A DNA stretch of 64,000 nt from Cranoglanis bouderius (lineage: Eukaryota > Chordata > Actinopteri > Siluriformes > Cranoglanididae): positions 721,016 to 785,015 of the forward strand of contig CM042568.1 in NCBI GenBank assembly GCA_023630585.1. Reading direction: 5' to 3'. This document shows positions 24,290 through 35,739 of the stretch, in pieces (positions within the stretch are counted from its first letter, which is position 1; each line of letters opens with the position of its first letter). The notes beneath the pieces are model-generated. The model was not told the origin of the DNA. It ran no database searches and saw nothing but the letters and a program-made list of their open reading frames with translations. Both the position numbers and the translations under genes were made by a program.

Positions 24290-25620
24290 CAGTTGCAGTC
24301 AAAATTATTCAACCCCCAGTGCAAATCAGGTTTATTGTCAAAATTTATAGACTTTCAGCTGTTTGCAATGAACAAATCAAACAAAAGCAATTGAAATAGT
24401 TCAACATAATGAATGTTGAAGTGGTTTCCCCAAATCCAACTGAAAATACAACTTATAATGACGTCTCCAGTCTCAAAATCTTCATGGCAAGCATCTTTAG
24501 TACTTAGTAGAGACCCTTTTGCTGTTATGACTTGCTGCAAACAAGATGCATAGCCAGACACCAGCTTCTGGCAGCGTTCCTGAGGAATCTTAGCCCGTTC
24601 CTCATGAGCAATGGCCTCCAGTTCAGTAATATTCTTGGGTTTGCGTGCTGCAACCGCCTTCGTCAAATCCCACCAGAGATTTTCTATGGGGTTCAAGTCA
24701 GGTGACTGTGATGGCCCTGTAGAATCTTCCAGGATCTTTCAGCTTCAGTTTCCTCACAGACGGCATGACGTTTTCTCCTAGGATTTCCTGATACTTCAAT
24801 GAATCCATCTTGCCTTCCACATGCTGCAGGTTTCCAGTGCCAGATGATGCAAAGCAGCCCCAGAGCATCACCAAGCCACCACCATGCTTGACTGTGGACA
24901 GAGTGTTCTTTCTTCATTCTTCTTTCTCTAGACATACCGCTGATCCACCGTGCCAAAAAGTTCCAGTTTTGTTTCATCGCTCCACAGAACAGAATCCAAA
25001 AACTTCTGTGGCTTATTTATATGATTTTGAGTGACTTTTCTTGTGCCTTTGGGTCAGTAGAGGTGTACATCTTGGAGTTCTGGCATGGAAACCTTCTGTG
25101 TTTAGTACGTGCCATACTGTGCTCACTGAAACCTCAGTGCCTGTTGCCGCCAAGTCTTGCTGCAGGTCTTTTGCAGTCACTCGAGGGTTTTTCACAACCT
25201 GCCTTCTCAGAAATCTGGTTGCAGCCACTGATAGCTTCCTTTTTCTGCCCCATCCAGGTATTTCATGTATTTTCTGCCCCTAGCCAGTTCAGGTATTTCA
25301 TGTGTTCCAGCTCAAGCACACCTGGTGCAACTAATGAAGCCCTTGAGTAGTTGCATCAGGTGTGCTTGAGACAACACCTGTTTTGCATATTTGTGCTGTT
25401 GTGAGGGATTCTGTTCAGGGGGTTGAATAATGTTGATACTGGAGAAGTCATTATAAGTTGCATTTTCAGTTGAATTTGGGGAAACCACTTGAAGCATTCA
25501 TTGTGTTGAACTATTTCAATTGCTTTTGTTTGATTTGTTCGTTGCAAACAGCTGAAAATCTGTAAATTTTGACAATAAACCTGATTTGCAATGGGGGATG
25601 AATAATTTTGATTGCAACTG
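24290..25620 (-). mobile_element. Tc1-like element inserted in the DIRS relic, 1331 bp
   Basis: TA dinucleotides flank it at 24288-24289 and 25621-25622. Both ends begin CAGTTGCA(G/A)TCAAAATTATTC and form inverted repeats of about 190 bp. It splits the recombinase region of a DIRS-like relic, so it is the younger insertion. Confidence 0.92.
24355..25228 (-). pseudogene. Tc1-like transposase relic
   Basis: Minus-strand fragments include VVKNPRVTAKDLQQDLAATG (DNA-binding part, near 25190), a frameshifted WSDETK-type region near 24960, and NPIENLWWDLTKAV (third catalytic residue, near 24690). The N-terminal start region is deleted and at least two frameshifts are present, so the copy is dead. 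Confidence 0.8.
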
Positions 25621-25622
25621 TA

Positions 25623-26292
25623 GATGTATAGCAGTCCCTGGAGGAAATGTAGTATTTTGGGAATCAAGCAATGCATGGAATGCAATCAAGATAAGTAGTA
25701 CAGCACTTGTGGAACAGCTTCCATCTAAAAGCATACAAGATCGTTGTACTGGGGATCTTGCATTCAAATGAGTTTCCTGGAATGCTCACAGTTCTCAGTT
25801 GGGGGGTCATTCCAAGGAGTCAAAGAGGAGCAGGTGACCTGGTTGAGGGCAAATCTCTCCATCCTTCTCGGGGGCATTGTGTTGACTTGGCACTGGAGGT
25901 CCACCTGCGCCTCCCCATACCTTTCCCAGATCTGGGCTAGCACTTCTGGGTACAGATGTCACTACCTTTAGCATACAAACTGCCTCGATAGACTGCCTGC
26001 TGCACAGTTGTGCAGCCCTGGTAGATAAGTTGCCCTTAGTAAGGTTAACTGTGGTTGGGTCCACCTGAACAGAGTCGGTGCAAGGTGAAAAGTCTGGCTG
26101 AATCTTGTGCCACCATGATGGTTAATGTGGCTGACAGTCATGATGACTGAATGAACCAGAATTACTTAGAACCAGTAAGAAGAACCTAAACTCAGATGAA
26201 CTGCCCTTAGTTCCAGGTGATGGATGTGTTCTGATCCTAAACCCTGCCCCTGTGGTACCACACTGCTCCCCAGCCTGCAGGGTAGGTGTTTG
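25623..26292 (-). pseudogene. DIRS-like element: RNase H and start of recombinase
   Basis: The minus strand encodes, from right to left, AGWGAVWYHRG (RNase H-like), VSHINHHGGT, FRWTQPQLTLLRATYLPG, LHNCAAGSLSRQ (the N..AD.LSR motif with Asp changed to Gly) and EVLAQIWERYGEAQVDL, then the N-terminal segment of a tyrosine recombinase. This order is typical of DIRS-like or Ngaro-like retroelements. The reverse transcriptase is missing; the copy stops at about 26292 where another repeat begins. Several stops are present. Confidence 0.65.
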
Positions 26293-26294
26293 TG

Positions 26295-26770
26295 GTGAAT
26301 CACAGGTTTATATTAATGTGTTTGTTCGAATACGTTATCATTTCTATAGTAACAGTTCATTCATAGGGACTTTTAATTGGATTAAGAAATGTGTGTAACC
26401 GTTGATGTGGTGAAGTTTTCTATAAGGAGATGTTTATGTAACATCGATGGAAGGAGTCTCCAATGTCAGTGCTTTGTAACAGTCAGAGGTAAAGCTGTAA
26501 CTTTAAATTCTTCGGGACAGAGGAGTTTATGCTTCTTTGCGGTTTCTCGGAAACACGACAAGCCACGTTTTTTTTGTCTTGTTAACTTCAAAAGAGAGAA
26601 AAGAGAGAGGCCGGTGCTACTGGGGAACGTCTGTTTATAGCTGCTATAACGTAAGTGAGAACAGGAACTAATTTGTTTTGCACACATTAAATGTAATTAT
26701 AAGAAAAAAAGTACGTCATGTCATTTTTTAATAAGTTAAAATAGTAATTGTTGGCAAATTGCTGTGGTGT
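26295..26770 (+). repeat. Dispersed repeat family B, copy 2
   Basis: Second copy of the 10815-11330 repeat in the same orientation. It abuts the broken right end of the DIRS-like relic. Confidence 0.7.
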
Positions 26771-26774
26771 TGTC

Positions 26775-27498
26775 ACAAATCCCCACAGGGCACGGTGCTT
26801 TTAGCCGTAATCTTGTTTTTACTTCCTTGTTCTGTCTCCATTCCTTTCCACCTTTTTCATGTCTATTTATACCCTCTTCTTTCTGGGTCTCTTTGCAAAG
26901 TTTTGTTTCAGGTCAGCGTGCATTACTGAGCCTTCTTTTCTCATTTCCATCTCCCTAGCTTTTATCTAACTTTGACCTATTGCCTGTTTCTCCAGTTTAT
27001 GGATGATTATGGATGATCATTTTGTGAGGCTGCCTGCCTGTTTCTCCACCTCTGCTGTGGACTATGATGATGATGATTTTTGCCTCGCCCCAAATGAAAA
27101 CCGCGTTGACTTGCGTCCTGACGACTTTCTACGCAGATATAAGATATAAGACGAATGAACCGCTTGGGGAAGTGATGTTTTAAGAAAATAATCAGCTTGG
27201 AGGTGGTAACAGTAACTCCACTTCATCACACCAACCCGGCATCATGTTTTGTTCCTTACATTTCACACATTCTGAGATTCTGTGCAGCTTTACTCCTTGT
27301 GTTTTCCCTCTCTCTCGTCTCCTGCATGTTCCTGCACTGCGACCACGTAAATGTCCCTAATTGGCTGTGATAGTGTTTAATAAATTCCACCTCGAGCTTG
27401 TGCTTGTGCTTGAGCTTGACCTTGACACTCGACACATGTGGTATGTTCTCATGTCAGCTCAGTGTGTGATGTGTGTAATGATGAAACAGACATGAGCA

Positions 27499-27547
<49 letters not shown>

Positions 27548-27592
27548 CATCTGAAAAATTCATTTTAAGCCTCATTTGACAGATTTGACACA

Positions 27593-27643
<51 letters not shown>

Positions 27644-28530
27644 GAATGCTGTCAATGCCACGTGGGAAATCCTCGTATGAAATACCTGAAGAAGATGTAA
27701 GGACAGTCTATTAGAAACCGGTTACAGTAGCATGCTAATATGTTTATCGCTACACTTTTATTAATGTACAACACAAATGCAATAAATTACTCAATGAAAA
27801 TGCATTAATCAATAATGTATAAAAGACCTGAAAGAAGCTAAGCCAAAAATGCTAAGCGTGAGGAAACTCAACTTGAAGATAACCTTTGTTTCAACTCAAA
27901 AGTACTCACAATTAGTCAAGACAATGGATTATAATGGATTAAGTAAGAAAGTTCAATATCCAAAACTAGTCATGACAGTTGGAGCTAAAGAGAAGAAATA
28001 AGTTCACACAATGTAATGGGACTATCATATAGTACACTGTATACAAAGCTGTTAATTAGCTTAAAAGTAACATGTAAACAAAATACGCTAACATCACTTG
28101 CCATTACACAGCAATGGCTGGACATTTTAGGGACTGTTTAGTGATCTTACTGGAATGTTGGAGACGTTAACGCTCTGCCCAAAAGTTTAGCCCATACTGT
28201 TTTGTGGAATTGTAATCTTATACTGTACATTCGTTAATTAGCCAATTAACCAGCAGATTACTAGCGAGACACTAAATATTAGCGGTTTAAAAGGCATTAG
28301 GATTTAAAAGGCAACCATTATAAATCGATTATTATCAGCTTTAATTGATTATAAATTGATTATTATTATTATTGTTTACACCATGGTCTGAATATTCGAC
28401 TCTTGGATTGGCTGGAAGGTGCGTGTTAAGACCGTGTATACTACCACAGGTAGTTTAATCACCGTTCTAAATTAATGCTCTGCCTGTAACCATAGTAACA
28501 TACAGTTACACTCACAGCTTCATTATTAGT
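26775..28530. repeat. Intergenic stretch with two (CA)n arrays
   Basis: (CA)n at about 27508-27545 and 27594-27640. The 26770-27130 part has pyrimidine-rich LTR-like character but no verifiable termini. No gene. Confidence 0.6.
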
Positions 28531-28535
28531 AGAGT

Positions 28536-28540
<5 letters not shown>

Positions 28541-28599
<59 letters not shown>
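28541..28599. repeat. (TC)n microsatellite
   Basis: About 29 TC units; a (CAT)n array follows at 28730-28760. Confidence 0.96.
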
Positions 28600-28602
<3 letters not shown>

Positions 28603-28727
28603 CATTCGCTCGCTCACTCGTTCTTGATTTAGAGCTGGTGGAATCCTAGCTCTAACGAGCTAAGTGTGCGTTACACCATTTTAATGCTTATATATAATTC
28701 TGATATGTTTAAAACAGTCCTTATCTA

Positions 28728-28760
<33 letters not shown>

Positions 28761-29101
28761 TCGTGAATTAAGGAGAGGCCTACCCCAGATTCTGAATTAA
28801 GCGGGTAACACATTGTACAGAGGTTACAAAATCAAATCATAATTCATCGTATTATATCGGATCCACTGTATCGCTTGGATATCATCAAGTATCTCAGATA
28901 TCGTTGCGTTGTGAGCTGAAGTCGTATGGCGCGTAAACCTCTGCAGGTCTCTGTTCTGTGTGATGCACGTGCGGTACTCTGGGGGGCGCTCTTCTAACTC
29001 ACAACTGCGTTTGGGACACAGGTAGTAAAAGTCTGTCTGATAAACACAAAGAGTAGTGCTGAAGAAATGTTGTTTACACACTCACACACTCCTCTAACCT
29101 G

Positions 29102-29104
<3 letters not shown>

Positions 29105-29165
<61 letters not shown>

Positions 29166-29296
29166 CTTCTTTTTTCCTGCATAACCTTTTGCTCTGAAAT
29201 TCTTTGCGAGGACAAAGAGTCTGCCGAAAGTGCCTTCGGGGAACCGACACGTTTCCACACGCCAATGAGAATTAGTGCAAGAATTTCACATGGTTT

Positions 29297-29361
<65 letters not shown>
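29105..29361. repeat. Two (GT)n arrays around a unique 135-bp core
   Basis: (GT)n at 29105-29163 and 29299-29361. The intervening 29164-29298 is non-repetitive. Confidence 0.95.
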
Positions 29362-29363
<2 letters not shown>

Positions 29364-29640
29364 AAACACATCCAGTCATTAAAAAAAAAAAAGCAATGAG
29401 GGACTTTCATTTTTTATTTTTATCAAAATTTACGCTTCTATTAAATCCACAAAATTGACTAAATCCGAACCTTTATATGAGAGTGTGTGTTAATCTCACT
29501 CTGCCCCCTACCTAGGCAGCCTCCTACCCTCCGGAGCGATGATATTCGGACGTGTCCACAGTACCAGGCTATACGGTATAATCGTTTTTCAGCATGTCCC
29601 TGTCTGACATCGAGTGTTTCAGTTCTGGGACAGACAGAAC

Positions 29641-29649
29641 GTGTGTGTG

Positions 29650-29692
<43 letters not shown>

Positions 29693-29695
29693 GTG
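29641..29695. repeat. (GT)n microsatellite, interrupted
   Basis: GT units with TTGTG interruptions at each end. Confidence 0.95.
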
Positions 29696-30083
29696 TGGAA
29701 CTTCAGCTCTCGTTATTTTATACACTTCACAGCTCAACCTCAGCACTGTCGGGTCGCCATGCCAACATCAACACTTGCGCACTTTTTAAAATAGACGACC
29801 ACCGTCGACGCTTTTGAGCTGCTGACAGAGTCTGAGTTTTTAGCTTTACGCCGCTAGTGAGGAACATGGCTGATAATGCGGGATGTGAATATGATGAATG
29901 GATCACTAGCTAATCCTGAAAAGGGTGCCAATATTTTTCACCTATGACTTTCCTGTTTGAAACAGTGTAGGATGCTGGTTGTCATGGTGATTGTGTCATT
30001 ATAGTTACTCTAGGATGGCATTACGTCATAGTGTGGATCTGCTGTTATGGGTGTTATGTGATAGCACATGCTATATATATATA

Positions 30084-30156
30084 CAGCCCTGTGCAAAAGT
30101 TTTGGGCAGGTGTAAATAAAAAAAAAATGCCTGCCTAAAAGTTTTGCACAGTACTG
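30084..30156. mobile_element. 73-bp palindromic MITE, ends like the DD38E family
   Basis: An almost perfect inverted repeat of about 30 bp per arm around an A-rich centre, flanked by TA at 30082-30083 and 30157-30158. The arms (CCCTGTGCAAAAGTTTTGGG and CTAAAAGTTTTGCACAGTAC) closely match the terminus of the DD38E element that ends near 61915. It has no coding content. Confidence 0.8.
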
Positions 30157-30249
30157 TATTCAACAGGTGGCCATGTTGGATTAGCCGCTGCTGCTGATTA
30201 TTATGACAGGGAGCAGATGTTATGCCAGTTATTATGGGATGGCACGTTA

Positions 30250-30838
30250 CCATGATTACCACGGCGTCTCAGTGATCATTATGGAGCAGTAGAGATGGTA
30301 ATTATTGTGCTACGGCGCCTTGTCATTATTCCGGAATGGCATCATGTAATTATGATGGGGAACGGTCATTATGGTGATTATTATGGGATAGAGAGGAACA
30401 TGTGTTATTGAATATTATGATATGGCACGGAATCGTGTTGTTTATCAGTGAATGGTGTTGTTATTACGGGACACGATGATACTTTGTGGCGCTGCCATGG
30501 CGATTATTTTTGAATGGGACGTTGTCTCAGCGATCACTCTGTGATGTCCTGGCTTCATTGTGGTTATTGTGGGATGGCACGTTGTCACGGTGATCCCCCT
30601 GTGATGTCCTGATTTTGTGGTGGTTATTCTGAGATGGCATGTTGTCACAGTGATCACTCCATGATGTCCTGGCTTTGTGGTGATTATTATGGGATGGCAT
30701 TGTGTTAATGGTTAATTTTCTGGGATATCAGAACTCGGTGATGATTATTATGGGATGGCACTGTGTTAATGGTTATTTTTCTGGGATATCAGAACTCCGT
30801 GGTGATTATTATGGGATGGCACTGTGTTAATGGTTATT
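30250..30838. repeat. Degenerate 60-bp minisatellite
   Basis: Units contain TTATTATGGGATGGCA and GTGATGTCCTGGCTTTGTGG. The last part (30672-30838) has about 2.6 well-matched units of about 61 bp. Ends where a truncated Tc1 copy begins. Confidence 0.75.
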
Positions 30839-31962
30839 AAGTTGAAAAAGTAAGTGTTACTAAAAAGAAACAGCTGGAGGTTAATTGGCAACAGGTCAGT
30901 TACATGATTGGGTATAAAAAGAGTATCTTAGAGATGTGGAGTCTCTCAGAAGTAAAGATGGGCAGAAGTTCACCAATCTACAAAAAACTGTGTCTGCAAT
31001 TTGTGGAACAATCTCAGAATAATGTTCCTCAACATAAAAATGCAAAGACTATGAGTATCTCATCATCTACAATATCACCAAAAGATTCAGAGAATCTGGA
31101 GAAATCTCTGTGTGCAAGGGACAAGGGCGAAAATCAATATTGCATGCCCGAGATCTTCAGGCCCTCAGGCGGCACTGCATTAAAAACAGGCCTGATTCTG
31201 TAATGGAAATCACTGCATGGGCTCAGAAACACCACCAGAACTCATTGTCTGTGAACACAGTTCACCGTGCCATCCACAAATGTATTTTAAAGCTCTATCA
31301 TGCAAAGCAGAAGCCATATGTGAACATGATCCAGGAACGCCGCCATATATACGGCGTTGATGTTGTTGTATAGATGTTGTTTTAGAGCAACATCTGCTTC
31401 CATCCAGACGACGTCTTTTTCAAGGAAGGCCTTGCGTATTTCAGCAAGACAATGCTAAATCACATACTGCATCTATTACATCAGCATGGCTTCATAGTAG
31501 AAGAGTCCGGGTGCTGAACTGGCCTGCCTGCAGTCCAGACCTTTCACCAAATGAAAACATTTGGCGCATCATGAAACGAAAAATATGACAAAGACGACCC
31601 AGGACTGTCGAGCAGCTAGAATCCTGTATCAGACACGAATGGGACAACATTCCTCTCCCAAAACTCCAGCACCTGGTCTCCTCAGTTCCCAGACGTATAC
31701 GGACTGTTGTTAAAAGATGAGGGGATGCTACACAGTGGTAAACATGGCCCTGTCCCAACATTTTTGAGACGTGTTGCTGCCATCAAGTTCAAAATGACCT
31801 TATTTTTTTCTTAAAATGGTCCATTTCCTCAGTTTAAACATTTGATATGTTTTCTATGTTCTATTGTGAATAACATCTGGGTTTATGAGATTTGCAAATC
31901 ATTGCTTTCTGTTTTTATTTACATTTCACACAGCATCCCAACTTTTTTTGGAATTGGGGTTG
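30838..31962 (+). mobile_element. Tc1-like element, 5' truncated and internally deleted
   Basis: The right end carries the terminal sequence CAACTTTTTTTGGAATTGGG ending at a TA (31963-31964). The left terminal repeat is absent; sequence starts abruptly after a tandem-repeat tract. The transposase inside is broken. Confidence 0.75.
30958..31716 (+). pseudogene. Tc1-like (DD34E) transposase relic
   Basis: Starts MGRSSPIYKKLC; ALRRHCIKNRPDSVMEIT and NTVHRAIHKC follow in other frames (DNA-binding part). Near 31440 FQQDNAKSHT and near 31530 NWPACSPDLSPNENIW give the second and third catalytic residues with 34 residues between them. The segment holding the first catalytic Asp is deleted between about 31345 and 31400, and there are frameshifts, so it is dead. 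Confidence 0.8.
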
Positions 31963-31969
31963 TATCTGA

Positions 31970-32600
31970 TTTTATTTAACTTAATGTGTTTAAGTGGGAT
32001 GCTGCATTGAAAAGGCCAGTGTGGAAATATTTATGCTGGTGTGTAAATTTAAAATAAATAAAATGACTGTTTCATAGAGCCCATCTGTTAAATTTCGGGA
32101 AAACAAGCTGTATAGAGCAGAGGTTCTGAACCTTTTTGGGGACCCCTTTAACTGGAAAATGACTTCCTGCTGTGAACACAATCCCACTATTAAAGTATTA
32201 AGTTCATTATTTAACCCTTGTGTGGTCTTCACATTTTTGTTACTCACCCAGGGTTCATGGGTCTGGTAAACCTGCTACATTATTCGTATTGTATTTTAAA
32301 ACAATACTCTCATATCAAGTTATGTAGAAACAATCAGCAAATGTTTACTTCATCTTACATATAACAGTAGAAATATAATATGTGGCTAATGTTTGTCTAT
32401 TCACCAATTTTCCCCCCATAACATTTCTTAGTTAAAACCTTTGTTAATTTGTTTCTTTAAACCCTTTAAATAAAGTTAGAGATGGTACAAATCATTCTTG
32501 ATATAACAATCTGTAGTTCATCACTTCAGAAGGTCAATTATACATACAAAACATTTGATATGAATGGTAAATGAGCCCACGTACATGTGTTTTACACACC
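31970..32600. other. Unannotated AT-rich stretch
   Basis: Between a Tc1 relic and a (GT)n array. No gene recognised. Confidence 0.45.
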
Positions 32601-32620
32601 ACATGAGAGACAGATTTTTA

Positions 32621-32676
<56 letters not shown>
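32621..32676. repeat. (GT)n microsatellite
   Basis: About 28 GT units. Confidence 0.97.
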
Positions 32677-32678
<2 letters not shown>

Positions 32679-32869
32679 GTACTACAGTAGCAGATGTTAT
32701 ATCCTGCGCTTGTGTAACAGCCATTCATGTTTGTCCCAGTTTCCTCATCATCACCTTGGCAGCCATTCTTGGTGTCTCATTCCTAAGATGAGGAGACCAT
32801 TATATTTCACCATCTTTAAACATCAGCCTTTCTTCTCTAGTAGGCTTCAGATGAGGAAGGTTCATGTGT

Positions 32870-33010
32870 AAATAAAATTTTTGTCCACTTATGTCCAACG
32901 TCCATCTATGTCTTGTTTTGTTTTGTTGTTTTTTTTAGCTCCTTGTATGTGCAAGCGTACTTGGCTAATAAATCTGATTCTGACTCTGATTCTGATCATT
33001 CTGATCTGGT
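32870..33010 (+). repeat. Retroelement-like tail with (TCTGAT)n
   Basis: TGTGCAAGCGTACTTGGCTA, an AATAAA and a short (TCTGAT)n array resemble the 3' end of a fish LINE. The family is not identified. Confidence 0.4.
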
Positions 33011-33379
33011 TCTGATCTTCAAATTCACTGCAAGAAACTGAATTGATCGAGACATGATCCTCATGTTCAGACAGTTCTTCATCTTCCAAAAGGAGTACTC
33101 CTTCCCCAGATTTGCAGCTGAGAGAATGTTATGAAGTTATATTTTACAGGTTCTTATCAGAACATTTCTTTCTCATTTTATTTTACCATAGTTACCTTAT
33201 ATTTTCCCCAACAATTTCTACACTCTCATTACTTGCAGGTCCAGCAGACCTGAACACTACGTATGTAATGCTGCTGAGGATGAGCAGTGTGGACTGCCTG
33301 CAGATCACCATGAGATTACTGTGGATGGTACCACACAAACATCTAAAAGTTCCTTTTAACACACTTAGCACTGCTTCAC

Positions 33380-33600
33380 TATATAGTATGCAGTTATAGA
33401 AGGAATTATTTATAATCGCTGATGAGGAGGGGTTCCAATTTGAGTCTGGTTCCTCTTGAGGTTTCTTCCTCATGTCATCTCAGGGGGTTTTTCCTCACCA
33501 CCGTCGTCTCTGGCTTGCTCATTAGGGATAAATTTAAATTTTATATCCAGATTTCTGAAAAGCTGCTCTTGCTTCTAGCTTGCTTACAACAGGCAAATAT
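33380..33600 (+). repeat. L2-like LINE 3' tail
   Basis: Contains GGTTCCTCTTGAGGTTTCTT and CAGGGGGTTTTTCCTCACCA, the same 3' end found reversed at 22255-22505. Related sequence may extend left to about 33240. Confidence 0.65.
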
Positions 33601-33604
33601 TTTT

Positions 33605-34219
33605 ATTGTTAATATGATTGTCCATTATCAGACACTGTGGTGCTGGAAGCTGGAAGGTTTTGGCTAAAACTCAGTCAGAGCTTGGCTAATTGGGACCAAA
33701 CTGGGAAACTTTGTTTTCCTAGACAGTCTAAAGAGGTACGCTAAATTTGGTTAAAATTGTCATTGTGATTCCAATACAATTTCCAGTGAGGGCAGAGATT
33801 GGGGTTAGGATCTCTGTAAGGTACAGGGTTGTTAGCTGGCCAAGGATGTAATATTAACCCACCTCCTGCAATCGACAAATTGTTAGTTATTTTCTGAATT
33901 CTAAAACTATAAATGGGAAGCTTTAAAACAATATCAATATCTTTCGGGGGTTTTTTGTTGTTGTTGTTGTTGTTGTTGTTGCATTACACAGACTGTAACA
34001 GTTTTGGGATTTCTGTAGGCAATTTGTTTTTCCGACTATGAAATATTTTTGTGGGACATAATGTTGTGCTAAAATTAAAAGTGATTAGGCTATTTCTGAT
34101 ACATTGTTTACTTGGGACTTTGGCTACACCCCTTTTCTATTCCTGTTAGAGCTGCTCTTAAAATAGCCTAGTGCTTGGACCCCAATGATCACTGCTCATG
34201 GCTATATTCATTATTAATA

Positions 34220-34270
<51 letters not shown>

Positions 34271-34684
34271 ACACATAATCAACTTTGTGGTTATAAATGT
34301 AAAATGATTCTAAAACGAACTTTGTTCCTCATTTCCTTCATGGTCAGATTTAAAGTAAACAACCGACAGCTTGCGGCAAAAACCGTCAGCGCAAACCACG
34401 TAATCTTTTAACAGAAGCTTTCATAATTTTCTGTCGCCACCCAGACAGAACTATTCACCGTGAACTTGTTGGTGTTTTAGCGCAGCATTGCTTGGCACTT
34501 GCACACATTGAGACAGGAGTGGCTGCAGGTCGACCCACATTACACTGAGATTATTGAAGATATCTCTAATTAAACACGTTCTTTTGTTCTCCATTTAAAC
34601 ATTCTCTGCCAAGCATTAAGGGAATGCTAATAACGCAACAATACATAGCCATGCCTGAATGGACATCTAATGTGTGTGTGTGTG

Positions 34685-34754
<70 letters not shown>

Positions 34755-35220
34755 TGTGTGTGTGTGTGTGTGTTTGCAAAGCATTTCTTTCTTTTTTTTA
34801 AATTGCTGGTTACACAACCTGTTAGATCATTAGTCTGTATTAAGTGCAGTTACACTCGCAGTTCAGCTGAGGTCTACAAGGTTACCAGAATGTGTAACGT
34901 GGAAAATGTTGCTACAGAACCTGTTCTGAGCGCTTTAAAGAAAAGAAATGGGTCGAGACACCTGACACCTGACATTTCCAGGATAATGGTGAACAATTTT
35001 TGCTGATTCATCCTGTACTTGTCCACTCAAATGCTCTCTGAAACACAATTTTCCTTCTCTCCTGTGGTAGCCTAAAGCTCTCACTGATGTGACGAAGAGG
35101 TAAAAAACTTGTTGTGGACCGCTAACACATGCCCCGTAGCTCGGTACGAATCCGAGGCTCGGTGGCTGAATACACCAAACATGACAAAGTCACAATTTTA
35201 AACTTGTGGCCTCTAATTGA
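33605..35220. repeat. Intergenic stretch with TTG, TTC and GT arrays
   Basis: (TTG)n at 33954-33981, (TTC)n at 34221-34269 and an interrupted (GT)n at 34671-34773. The part 34355-34665 is complex and non-repetitive. No gene. Confidence 0.7.
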
Positions 35221-35224
35221 TCTG

Positions 35225-35395
35225 TTTTGCTAAGCTACTGATGATTTGCTGGGTGGTGTGATGTATCTTGAACGCCACTGGCTGTGGAACTCAGTCAAGC
35301 CTTTTGACACAGTCCCTCTCTGACTTCCTGCTTTGAAGGAAATATAACATACATAATCAAATCGCAGCTCTCAAGCTGTTTCATGGGTGTTTACA
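35225..35395 (+). repeat. Dispersed repeat family E, copy 1
   Basis: Similar to 49800-49945 (GACGTATCTCGAGCGCCA versus GATGTATCTTGAACGCCA, then TCAGTCAAGCCTTTTGACAC and AAGGAAATAT). Class unknown. Confidence 0.5.
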
Positions 35396-35424
35396 AATAC
35401 ACTCGCAAGGATGCTATGAAGTTG

Positions 35425-35734
35425 TACGGTTAGCACATTTGCCTCACACCTCCAGGGTTCGATTCCCACCTACACCTACACCCTGTGTGTGTAGTTTGCA
35501 TGTTTGCATGCTTCGGGGTTGTCCTCCGGGTACTCCGGTTTCCTCCCCAGTCCAATGACATGCATTGTAGGCTGATTGGCATTTCCAAACTGTCCGTAGT
35601 GTGTGTGATTGTGCCCAGCGATGAGTTGGCACCCCCAGGCTGTCCCCCGCCTCGTGCCCAAGGCTATAGGGATAGACTCCAGGCTCCCTGCGGCCCTGTG
35701 TAGCATAAGTGGTACAGAAAATGGATGGATGGAC
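35425..35734 (+). repeat. tRNA-derived SINE, copy 1
   Basis: A degenerate box A (GGTTAGCACATTTGCCTCAC) and box B (GGGTTCGATTCCC, 35455-35467) are followed by a unique body and a (GGAT)n tail. Same family as 50897-51210. Confidence 0.75.
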
Positions 35735-35739
35735 ATCAA

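Noticed and set aside
26767..27130. Possible second solo LTR
   Set aside because: Pyrimidine-rich LTR-like texture, but I could not find matching TG...CA ends with a target duplication.
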